This document shows, one piece after another, positions 1 through 5,295 of a stretch of DNA of 5,971 nucleotides (position 1 is the first letter of the stretch; each line of letters starts with the position of its first letter). A program made the translations under genes and the position numbers. The stretch comes from Silvanigrellales bacterium (lineage in GTDB: Bacteria; Bdellovibrionota_B; Oligoflexia; Silvanigrellales; Silvanigrellaceae), in contig JANQPW010000475.1 of NCBI GenBank assembly GCA_028285285.1, positions 1 through 5,971 on the forward strand, written 5' to 3'. The notes beneath the pieces were generated by a model. It had not been told where the DNA came from. It saw only the letters and a program-made list of their open reading frames with translations, and made no database searches.

Positions 1-860
1 CTTGGGATCGTCAGGGCGACAGTGTTGTGAAGCGCCTTGAAAGCCTTCATGTTCATGAAATCGCAAGAAAAAATAGTGCAGCCGAGCGTATTGTGAGCAA
101 GTTCATCGATATGCTTGGGGTGTGGGACCGCGTTTCTGATGAGCTGAAAATGCGTGCCACGGACCAGTTGCTCCGCGTTTTGGGCGACTCGTCACGATAT
201 GCCGAGTTGCTGGCGCGCAAATGCATAGCAGAGCGCAACTTTCGAGGGGCTGAGCAGTGGCTTCATAAGGCCATATCGAAAAACCCCAACTACTTTCGGG
301 CCATGCAGCTTTTGGCAGATGTCTACTTCGAGCTCAAACAGAGCGATAAATGTTTGGAACTTCTTGAAAAGCTCAAAGAATCGAACCCAAGAAATGTGCA
401 ACGCATGTGCAAAATTGCGAGATGTTATGTGCAGAAGGGAGACTTTCAAAAGGCCGACAAAACCTTGTCGGATGCTCTTTGTATCGATGAGTTTTATGAA
501 GAGGCTAGGGAAGATCTGGGGCGCATTAAGGTGATTTTAGGAGACTACGAGGCAGCCCGAGCTCTCTTGAAACACACTATGAAGTCGAAAGATTTGGCGC
601 ACTTCCTGAATAGGGTGGGCATTGACTTGGTCTCGAAATCTCAGTTTCATGAGTCGATCCGGCACTACAAGAAAGCCCAGCTTGTGCTGCCCGGCAATGA
701 GCAAGGCCACCTTCTGTTCTTCAATATTGGTCTTGCATATGCCAAGTGGGGCAAATACAAACAGGCGCGGCAGTATGTGAACTTGGCGCTTGTTCGAGAC
801 CCGGACTACACCAAGGCCACGCAGCTGCTGAAACGGATTGACGAACGACTCAGCGCATAG
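1..860 (+). CDS. TPR-repeat protein, 5' end probably outside the window
   Basis: The reading frame is open from the first bases of the window to the TAG at 858-860. A GTG at 27 could start a 277-residue protein and has an AGGG about 10 bases upstream, but the frame continues open before it (reading W-D-R-Q-G-D-S-V), so the gene is probably cut by the window edge. Counting from the GTG, helical pairs of tetratricopeptide type recur at about 57-88, 91-121, 126-156, 159-185, 193-223 and 230-261. The clearest are 'AEQWLHKAISKNPNYFRAM' and the last repeat, 'NIGLAYAKWGKYKQARQYV'. TPR arrays are protein-binding scaffolds; no catalytic motif is visible. Residues 1-50 are helical and carry no TPR, so they could link to an upstream domain such as a response-regulator receiver (inference, unseen). 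There is no signal peptide in the visible part, so it is probably cytoplasmic. The stop lies 14 bases before prmA, suggesting co-transcription. The TPR assignment is firm; the specific role is unknown. Confidence 0.85.
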   Translation, partial: WDRQGDSVVKRLESLHVHEIARKNSAAERIVSKFIDMLGVWDRVSDELKMRATDQLLRVLGDSSRYAELLARKCIAERNFRGAEQWLHKAISKNPNYFRAMQLLADVYFELKQSDKCLELLEKLKESNPRNVQRMCKIARCYVQKGDFQKADKTLSDALCIDEFYEEAREDLGRIKVILGDYEAARALLKHTMKSKDLAHFLNRVGIDLVSKSQFHESIRHYKKAQLVLPGNEQGHLLFFNIGLAYAKWGKYKQARQYVNLALVRDPDYTKATQLLKRIDERLSA

Positions 861-874
861 GCTCAAAACACGAC

Positions 875-1816
875 ATGACATCTCCCGATCTGACTCATGA
901 GTTGCGGCTTGCTGTTCCGGCAAGCGCCAAGGAAACGTTTTCGGAATTGCTGCTTCATCTGGGCATTTCCGGTTTTGTGGAAGGGAGCATCGACTGTGAT
1001 ATTCCCTTCGAGTACGGAGAGGAACACTTCCGTCACGACTATTACGCTGATCATGATCAGGGTAGCCCTTTCATTTTGTATGACCCTTCTCGCGAAACGC
1101 TGGAAGCTCATTTGAAAGCCATAATAAACAACCTGGAGCAATGGAACTTAAAGGAAACTGATCTCCGAGTGAACTGGGCTTCTGTGGCTGATCAAGACTG
1201 GAAGGAGTCTTGGAAAGAGTCGTTTCGACCGCTTCACGTTGGTGCGGAGTGTGTGATTCTCCCGCCCTGGGAAGACCCTGAAAGCTTCGCAGCGAAAGAG
1301 AAGATCATCATCAACCCCGGAATGGCTTTTGGAACGGGCCAGCATGAAACCACCCAGCTTTGCCTGAAAGTTTACCTTGATGAAACAAAACGTTCTTTCG
1401 ATCGCGTGTTTGACGTGGGCACAGGGTCTGGAATTTTGGCTATTGCCGCTGTGAAATTTGGCTGCTCACAGGTTTTGGGGTGCGACATAGATGCTGACAG
1501 TGTGCGCATTGCGCGAGAAAATGCTGAGCTGAACAGTTGTCCAGAAATTGTGTTCACCGCCGATCGTTTGAACACTTTGAGCACAACAGAAAACGATCTC
1601 ATTTTTGCAAACATTCAGGCAAAGCCTCTTTCCAAAATCTTGGCCGATATTGTGAGCCGAGGCTCACCGAAATGCACTTACATTTTCTCCGGAATTTTGG
1701 CGGAAGAAGAGCAGTGGTTTGCGGAGCAGATGAGCGCCCATGGGCTGGTTGCCCAAAAGACCTTGGCTCAAGGAGACTGGCTCGGGATTCTCGCGCAACT
1801 CAAAGTAAAAGACTAA
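875..1816 (+). CDS. prmA: Ribosomal protein L11 methyltransferase (PrmA)
   Basis: PrmA is an S-adenosylmethionine-dependent enzyme that trimethylates amino groups of ribosomal protein L11 in the cytoplasm. The protein has 313 residues, close to the family's usual 290-315. Residues 1-85 match the N-terminal L11-recognition domain in position. Next come the family block DQDWKESWKESF (106-117), the hallmark NPGMAFGTGQHETTQLCL (147-164), the SAM-binding glycine loop DVGTGSGILAIAA (180-192), the acidic end of strand 2 (DID, 204-206) and NIQAKPL (246-252), which corresponds to the NILA-x-PL motif of other PrmA proteins. SGILAEE (272-278) and the C-terminal DWLGI complete the pattern. No core residue is missing. 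The ATG at 875 lacks a strong Shine-Dalgarno site (only a weak AGG near 859-861), so translation may be coupled to the TPR gene ending 14 bases upstream. It is followed 37 bases later by the oxidoreductase gene on the same strand. Confidence 0.96.
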   Translation: MTSPDLTHELRLAVPASAKETFSELLLHLGISGFVEGSIDCDIPFEYGEEHFRHDYYADHDQGSPFILYDPSRETLEAHLKAIINNLEQWNLKETDLRVNWASVADQDWKESWKESFRPLHVGAECVILPPWEDPESFAAKEKIIINPGMAFGTGQHETTQLCLKVYLDETKRSFDRVFDVGTGSGILAIAAVKFGCSQVLGCDIDADSVRIARENAELNSCPEIVFTADRLNTLSTTENDLIFANIQAKPLSKILADIVSRGSPKCTYIFSGILAEEEQWFAEQMSAHGLVAQKTLAQGDWLGILAQLKVKD

Positions 1817-1853
1817 GCTTCCCAAACCGTGTGGAGATGGGAGGGTTGCTGTC

Positions 1854-3056
1854 ATGGCAAATTGCGAAGTTGTGGTTGTGGGAGACGGTTTGTTTGCGGT
1901 GCTCACGGCAAAGGCTTTGCACGACAAGGGTGTGAAGTGTTTGCGCGTGCACAGCTCTGGGTGCGGCTTCAGTGAAAACCTGACTGGCCTGGGGGTTTTG
2001 TGGTCGGCTTTGAACGATCCCCCCACTCGGGCGGCCGTTGCTCATGGGGGTGAACTGGCGGAATACCTGCTGCAATTTCTAGCGCAGGGCTTGGAGCGGG
2101 CGCAGGGATTCTTGGTGAAGAACCAACTCTTGGCAGAGAAACTACCCAGTTTTCGTGTTTCTTTGAGTGATCATGAAAGCACGGAATTGCGTGAAGCATC
2201 AGCGCTGTTTCCTTCGCTTCGAGAATTCAAGGCCGATGGCAGCACCGGGAGCTCGTGTTGGCAAGAGCCCGACTGCGTTCGGCTGGAGCAGATTTGGCCT
2301 GAACTGCGCGAAGCCTTGCTGGAACCTGAAAGCGCTCGTTTGCAGGGCCAGGTTGTGTCGTTGTCGGAAGAGAATTCTGGAGTTGAACTGCGATTGGCTG
2401 ATGGCTCAACTTTGAATGCAGAACTGTGTGTGGTGGGTGCCGGAGCAGCGTCCCGTCATTTCCATAAGCGCTTTGCAGAGGTGTTGGTGCCCGTTGTCGA
2501 TGTGGTGAGTGAATACCAGTGGGGTCGCTCAGAACTGGGGGGTGATCCCTTGGGTCAGGACCCATCCGAGTCGTTCTGTTTTCGAGCCGGTCATGGACAT
2601 GTTTCTGGTTTTTTTGTTGGAACAAAGGAACAGCTTCGCTTGCGGATCACGGGCCCGAGGTACCTTTTGCCCGGGGCAGGAATTGGCAGAGAGTCTTCAG
2701 ACAAGGAATTGGAAGCGGCGGTGCTGGCTAGGGTGAGTGGAGCTCATCGTGCGGTGATGGATTCGGTGTTGGAGCATGTGGGCCACAAAGCTGCAGCGGG
2801 ATTTTTGGATTCGGAAGTGTGGAAGGGGAGAAACCTTGTGTCTCAGAGTTTCGGCCAAGACTGCTTGCCGTGTGATGAGCTCCCGCTCTTGGGTGAGTGG
2901 GGAGCCAAAGGACGTGTGTTGGGCAATGCAGGTTGGTTGGGCTGTGGCCACACGGCAGCTTTTTTTGCTTCTGAGTTGATTGTTTCGAAGATTCTCAGCG
3001 GCAAGGCGGAGGGTTTACACCCACGCCTGTCGCCGCGCCGATTGATGACAATGTGA
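1854..3056 (+). CDS. FAD-dependent oxidoreductase, DAO-like family, substrate unknown
   Basis: This 400-residue protein begins with a Rossmann-type dinucleotide-binding segment, VVVVGDGLFAVLTAKALHDKG (6-26). The usual GxGxxG appears as G10-D-G12-L-F-A15, and the acidic residue expected at the end of strand 2 is not evident (LRVHSS, 30-35), so FAD binding is likely but atypical. VVGAGAAS (193-200) matches the second FAD-contact motif of D-amino-acid-oxidase-like proteins. The C terminus DELPLLGEWG...GNAGWLGCGHTAAFFASELI (about 341-376) matches their end, where a D-x-x-P-x-x-G element precedes a glycine-rich flavin loop and a final helix. A C-L-P-C pair (337-340) sits just before that element. 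There is no signal peptide. The ATG at 1854 follows GGGAGGG (1839-1845) at 8 bases. It lies between prmA and a tRNA methyltransferase gene, so a link to RNA modification is conceivable: MnmC carries a DAO-fold domain. Amine or amino-acid oxidation is equally possible. The family call is good; the substrate is unknown. Confidence 0.82.
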   Translation: MANCEVVVVGDGLFAVLTAKALHDKGVKCLRVHSSGCGFSENLTGLGVLWSALNDPPTRAAVAHGGELAEYLLQFLAQGLERAQGFLVKNQLLAEKLPSFRVSLSDHESTELREASALFPSLREFKADGSTGSSCWQEPDCVRLEQIWPELREALLEPESARLQGQVVSLSEENSGVELRLADGSTLNAELCVVGAGAASRHFHKRFAEVLVPVVDVVSEYQWGRSELGGDPLGQDPSESFCFRAGHGHVSGFFVGTKEQLRLRITGPRYLLPGAGIGRESSDKELEAAVLARVSGAHRAVMDSVLEHVGHKAAAGFLDSEVWKGRNLVSQSFGQDCLPCDELPLLGEWGAKGRVLGNAGWLGCGHTAAFFASELIVSKILSGKAEGLHPRLSPRRLMTM

Positions 3057-3063
3057 GGGGTGT

Positions 3064-3072
3064 GAGGTGAGG
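3064..3072 (+). promoter_or_regulatory. Ribosome binding site supporting the TTG start of the TrmJ-like gene
   Basis: GAGGTGAGG contains two overlapping GAGG cores upstream of the TTG at 3075. The first ends 7 bases before the start codon, a normal spacing; the second ends only 2 bases before it. No in-frame ATG lies nearby, and the protein N terminus from this TTG (MSLRVVLVEP) aligns with the beginning of the SPOUT fold, so TTG is the best start. Confidence 0.65.
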
Positions 3073-3074
3073 TT

Positions 3075-3842
3075 TTGAGCTTGCGTGTTGTGTTGGTTGA
3101 GCCACTTTATTCCGGCAACCTGGGTGCCGTGTGTCGGGTCTGTGCGAACTTTGGTGTGGATGAGCTTGTGCTTGTGCGGCCACAGTGCGAAGTGAATTGC
3201 TCGGAGAGCCGCAAAGCGGCGTGCGGTGCCAGTCGGTTTGTGTTGGAACAAGCAAAAGTTGTCAAAGATCTTTCGGAAGCTTTAGCGGGAACCACCCGAA
3301 GCTTGGCCCTGAGCCGACGCACGGGGCGGAGCCGTCAGCCCTTCGCTACACTTGGCGACCGCAGCGCGCCAAGCCTGCCGGCACATGCAGAAGACGTGGC
3401 TTTCGTGTTCGGAAGGGAAGACTCAGGCCTGTCCACAGCCGAGCTCGAGCACTGCACCGAGGTGTGGCAGTTGCCCACCCATGGGCTTATGCCGTCGATG
3501 AACCTGAGCCACGCGGTTTCCGTTTGCCTCTACGAATGGCAAAGGCAGCAGCTTGTGCTGGAAGAGCGATGCGAGCAGATCCCCATTGGGGATGAGCGTT
3601 CGCTGCGCGACCGGCGGGCTGAGTCTTCACAGTTGGAGGCGCTCCGGCGGCGCTTAGGGATGACATTGGAGGCCTGCCACGAGACGCTACAAGTCGATGA
3701 TTCGCGCAGCCCTGAGAGGTTTTTGCGAATTTTGTGGCAGAGCGTGCAACGGGCTCGGCTTTCGGCATCGGAAGTGCAGGCGTGGCACGGCTATTTCTCC
3801 TTTGTGGGGAGGGCCGTGAGCCTAAGCGACCGGCAGGGATAG
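3075..3842 (+). CDS. trmJ: TrmJ-type tRNA 2'-O-methyltransferase, SPOUT superfamily
   Basis: TrmJ uses S-adenosylmethionine to methylate the 2'-hydroxyl of nucleotide 32 in the tRNA anticodon loop. The 255 residues show the three SpoU/SPOUT motifs in order: SGNLGAVCRVCANFG (13-27, with N15 and R21 in the conserved NxGxxxR pattern), VAFVFGREDSGLSTAEL (108-124), and MNLSHAVSVCLYEW (142-155), the last two forming the knotted cofactor site. Residues 185-245 make a helical tail (SQLEALRRRL...FLRILWQSVQRARLS...) like the C-terminal helical domain of Escherichia coli TrmJ (about 246 residues). This distinguishes it from TrmL and TrmH, which are smaller or extended differently. The start is TTG behind GAGGTGAGG, 18 bases after the oxidoreductase stop, so it probably closes the operon. 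Its N-terminal third is rich in cysteine (20, 23, 38, 42, 50). A tRNA gene with U at position 32 follows 48 bases downstream. Family assignment is strong; which tRNAs are modified cannot be told from sequence. Confidence 0.92.
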   Translation: MSLRVVLVEPLYSGNLGAVCRVCANFGVDELVLVRPQCEVNCSESRKAACGASRFVLEQAKVVKDLSEALAGTTRSLALSRRTGRSRQPFATLGDRSAPSLPAHAEDVAFVFGREDSGLSTAELEHCTEVWQLPTHGLMPSMNLSHAVSVCLYEWQRQQLVLEERCEQIPIGDERSLRDRRAESSQLEALRRRLGMTLEACHETLQVDDSRSPERFLRILWQSVQRARLSASEVQAWHGYFSFVGRAVSLSDRQG

Positions 3843-3851
3843 GGCCAAATC

Positions 3852-3881
3852 TTGACCAGCACGCCAGATCCGCGCTAGAGG
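3852..3881 (+). promoter_or_regulatory. Possible promoter of the tRNA-Arg gene
   Basis: TTGACC at 3852-3857 is close to a sigma-70 -35 box. About 18 bases later, TAGAGG (3876-3881) is a poor -10 match, lacking the final T. Transcription would begin about 3888, just ahead of the mature tRNA at 3891, and the region before it is GC-rich as for stable-RNA promoters. TGACCA (3853-3858) and TGGTCA (3883-3888) also form an inverted repeat across the same segment. The tRNA could instead be processed from the trmJ operon transcript. Confidence 0.25.
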
Positions 3882-3890
3882 TTGGTCAGT

Positions 3891-3967
3891 GCCGGCGTAG
3901 CTCAGCTGTATAGAGCATCTCTTTCCTAAAGAGAGGGTCGCAGGTTAGAGTCCTGCCGCTGGTGCCA
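3891..3967 (+). tRNA. tRNA-Arg, anticodon CCU (reads AGG)
   Basis: A complete cloverleaf with an encoded CCA. The acceptor stem GCCGGCG/CGCTGGT (3891-3897 with 3957-3963) includes two G-U pairs, one at the terminal 1-72 position. The D stem is GCTC/GAGC. The anticodon stem is TCTCT/AGAGA around loop TTCCTAA (3923-3929), giving CCT at 3925-3927, with U33 and A37 as expected for a codon starting with A. The variable loop is GGGTC, the T stem GCAGG/CCTGC, the discriminator G73 at 3964 and CCA at 3965-3967. A20, C35, U36 and G73 agree with known arginine identity elements. The D loop reads AGCTGTATA and the T loop TTAGAGT: position 19 is U (3909) instead of G, and position 56 is A (3947) instead of C. 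The normal G19-C56 tertiary pair thus becomes U19-A56. G18, U54, U55, A58 and the G15-C48 pair are retained. It lies 48 bases after the TrmJ gene. Intact stems argue for a working tRNA rather than a pseudogene. Confidence 0.95.
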
Positions 3968-3976
3968 CCGCGACGA

Positions 3977-4038
3977 ACGACCTTTAGGTCGTGAGGGAAG
4001 CGGTTCCTCGTGAGAACCCCTGCAAACCTGCAGGGTTC
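3977..4038 (+). terminator. Hairpins after the tRNA, candidate terminator or processing structure
   Basis: ACGACC-TTTA-GGTCGT (3977-3992) is a perfect 6-bp hairpin beginning 10 bases after CCA. GAACCCCTGC (4014-4023) pairs with GCAGGGTTC (4030-4038) as a 9-bp stem with one bulged C and a 6-base loop. An alternative stem GGTTC (4002-4006) with GAACC (4014-4018) competes for the same strand. No clean U-run follows: the sequence after 4038 is GAGCGATTTC and then loosely T-rich. It is therefore a weak intrinsic terminator at best. Confidence 0.35.
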
Positions 4039-4242
4039 GAGCGATTTCTATTGTTGTTGAGTCCTTTCTTTCCTGCCTCTGCTCGTCTAGGAGTGAACCT
4101 CAAAGACTTGTTTTCAAGCACACTGAGTCCGAAACAAGGAGCTGTGCTGGCCGAGACAATGGGGTGTTGAAGCACGGTATAAAGAGGGCGACTCTTACGG
4201 AATTTTCAGTTTGGTTGCAGCACTGGCTTAGACGTGCCCACA

Positions 4243-4254
4243 GGCGGATCCGCC
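4243..4254. repeat. Perfect 12-base palindrome GGCGGATCCGCC
   Basis: The sequence GGCGGATCCGCC reads identically on both strands. It lies 53 bases beyond the stop codon of the minus-strand exported-protein gene. No T-run follows on either strand, so it is not a standard terminator. It could be a dyad protein-binding site or chance. Confidence 0.4.
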
Positions 4255-4306
4255 AAGTTCCCAGTTGTGTATTTCGGTAGCCTCACACGAATGTAAGTCG
4301 TCTTGT

Positions 4307-5161
4307 CTATCGATCAGGGCGCACGTAGACATTGATTTCTTCCTGAATCTGTTTCTGGAAAGATCTGATTCCTGACCCTTCTGGGCAAGGCATTGAGTTG
4401 CTTGGCCCGGATCCCACAACAATGGCTTCTCCGGTGTCTTGGTGATTAGCAACGTGTCTGGGTGTGTACATCTCATTGTAAAGTGTGAGCCGCCGCTTGA
4501 TCTGCTCAATCAGTTGAAAGTTGACTTGAATCTCTTTGGTTCTATTCTCCTGAATCTGAAGTTTTTTAAACTCAGTTTCCTCGACTCGCGGCTGACCTTC
4601 GGTGTAGGTTCTCTCCGCGCCCTCAGGGCCAAAGATTCCGTTTTGCGATAAAAATTCCCAATGGTTCCAGATTAAGTAACCGAGCAAAAGTCGATGATGC
4701 ATATCAAACTCATGCCGCGCGGAGTTTTGCTTTTGCTTTTTGAAGAGAATACCTGAGATGAGTTCCGAAGAATTTACTGGATACTGCAGGTAGACGTCAC
4801 TTTCACCAATTGCTTTCGGAAATTCGCCCTTGACCAATTCGAAGGTATTCAGTTGAGAGTGACTTTCTCCGCGATAGAAACAAGAGTGAATGCCCTCCCC
4901 GTTAACTTTCCACTGCAAAGCATAACCACTATTCACTAGTGCTTTACGTGCGTTTGAAACCGGCAAAACATACAGGTCATATTGTTGTGCACCAGGCAGA
5001 ATACTGGTCTGTTTGATGGGAATGATGATGGGCTCAAGTGACTCCATACTCTGTTGGATACCTGTCCTGACATTGGTCTGGCTCTTTTTTGGGCGCTGAA
5101 CACAGGAGGTCGTGTATTGAACGCTGAAAAAGAACGTCGTCAAGAGGAACCAAATGGCCAT
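4307..5161 (-). CDS. Exported protein of unknown function, possible lipoprotein
   Basis: I do not recognise this 284-residue protein. Its first 20 residues, MAIWFLLTTFFFSVQYTTSC, form a hydrophobic export-signal-like segment ending in cysteine 20. TTSC is a poor lipobox because it lacks Leu at -3, and there is no basic residue before the hydrophobic run, so it may be a lipoprotein, a plain secreted protein or an N-terminally anchored one. The mature part is polar: a probable beta-rich region (about 43-140, including YDLYVLPVS and YALQWKVNG), a tryptophan/histidine-containing helical stretch HHRLLLGYLIWNHWEF (155-170), a charged helix with coiled-coil character (192-230), and a Gly/Ser/Pro-rich turn (250-264). 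Other cysteines are at 94 and 258. The start is well supported: AAGGAG lies 7 bases before the ATG. The upstream neighbour on the same strand is the DUF4143-type ATPase gene, 134 bases away. One sampled 60-base line of the gene is about 43% GC, against about 58% for sampled lines of the oxidoreductase and TrmJ genes. Confidence 0.72.
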   Translation of the reverse strand: MAIWFLLTTFFFSVQYTTSCVQRPKKSQTNVRTGIQQSMESLEPIIIPIKQTSILPGAQQYDLYVLPVSNARKALVNSGYALQWKVNGEGIHSCFYRGESHSQLNTFELVKGEFPKAIGESDVYLQYPVNSSELISGILFKKQKQNSARHEFDMHHRLLLGYLIWNHWEFLSQNGIFGPEGAERTYTEGQPRVEETEFKKLQIQENRTKEIQVNFQLIEQIKRRLTLYNEMYTPRHVANHQDTGEAIVVGSGPSNSMPCPEGSGIRSFQKQIQEEINVYVRPDR

Positions 5162-5295
5162 TCGAATTCTCCTTCCAAAATTTGTAATTTTCTCTTCGGA
5201 GGGAGTTTTTTGAGGTGAGAGAAAGATTTTTCCTAGTTAAGTCAAAGAAACAGAAACAGTCTCAGTCCTTGGTTTGGAATTTGTTCAGGTTCGTT
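5162..5295 (-). other. Gap between the ATPase and exported-protein genes, possible weak promoter
   Basis: Read on the minus strand, TTGACT (5240-5245) resembles a -35 box, but no good -10 box lies 15-18 bases downstream (TCTCTC or TTCTCT are found there). The segment also holds a short GAAACA tandem repeat (plus strand 5247-5258), the dyad AAAATT-TGT-AATTTT (5177-5191) and a run of six Ts on the plus strand near 5206-5211. No clear terminator for the ATPase gene is visible, so the two genes may be co-transcribed. Confidence 0.3.
5169..5174 (-). promoter_or_regulatory. Ribosome binding site of the exported-protein gene
   Basis: On the minus strand this reads AAGGAG, within GGAAGGAG, 7 bases before the ATG at 5161. 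This supports the chosen start. Immediately upstream is the dyad AAAATT-TGT-AATTTT (5177-5191), which does not overlap the site. Confidence 0.7.

Larger units (their letters stand above)
3968..4306. other. Non-coding stretch between the tRNA and the minus-strand genes
   Basis: About 340 bases in which I find no gene: the short open frames here have no convincing start site, family motif or codon pattern. Besides the post-tRNA hairpins it contains CTTG-TTTT-CAAG (4107-4118), a longer CTTGTTT...AAACAAG inverted repeat (4107-4113 with 4132-4138), a TATAAA at 4178-4183 without a matching -35, a weak AAGAG/CTCTT hairpin (4182-4196) and a perfect 12-base palindrome at 4243-4254. It is the meeting point of the rightward operon and tRNA with the leftward genes, so termination from both sides would be expected here, but neither side shows a classical stem plus T-run. 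Confidence 0.5.

Noticed and set aside
2227..2625. Minus-strand 132-residue open frame opposite the oxidoreductase gene, and similar long antisense frames
   Set aside because: These are shadows of a well-supported coding frame; they lack family motifs and ribosome sites.
4030..4041. GCAGGGTTCGAG resembles a tRNA T-arm half and could be a remnant or att copy of the tRNA 3' end
   Set aside because: The 3' half of the T stem and the acceptor strand do not follow, and the bases are already explained by the hairpin with 4014-4023.
3984..4175. Minus-strand 63-residue open frame after the tRNA
   Set aside because: No ribosome binding site or family motif, and it spans the post-tRNA hairpins; the frame is probably chance.
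4178..4196. TATAAA followed by an AAGAG/CTCTT hairpin as a promoter or terminator
   Set aside because: No -35 box at the right distance and no plus-strand gene downstream; as a minus-strand terminator the 5-bp stem is too weak and lacks a T-run.
4984..4996. Inverted partial match to the tRNA end (CTGGTGC on the minus strand) as an att site
   Set aside because: Only 7 bases match, on the opposite strand and within a coding region, so chance is the better explanation.
5193..5211. TCTC-TTCG-GAGG hairpin followed by a T-run as a plus-strand terminator
   Set aside because: The stem is only four pairs, the Ts do not directly follow it, and no plus-strand gene ends here.
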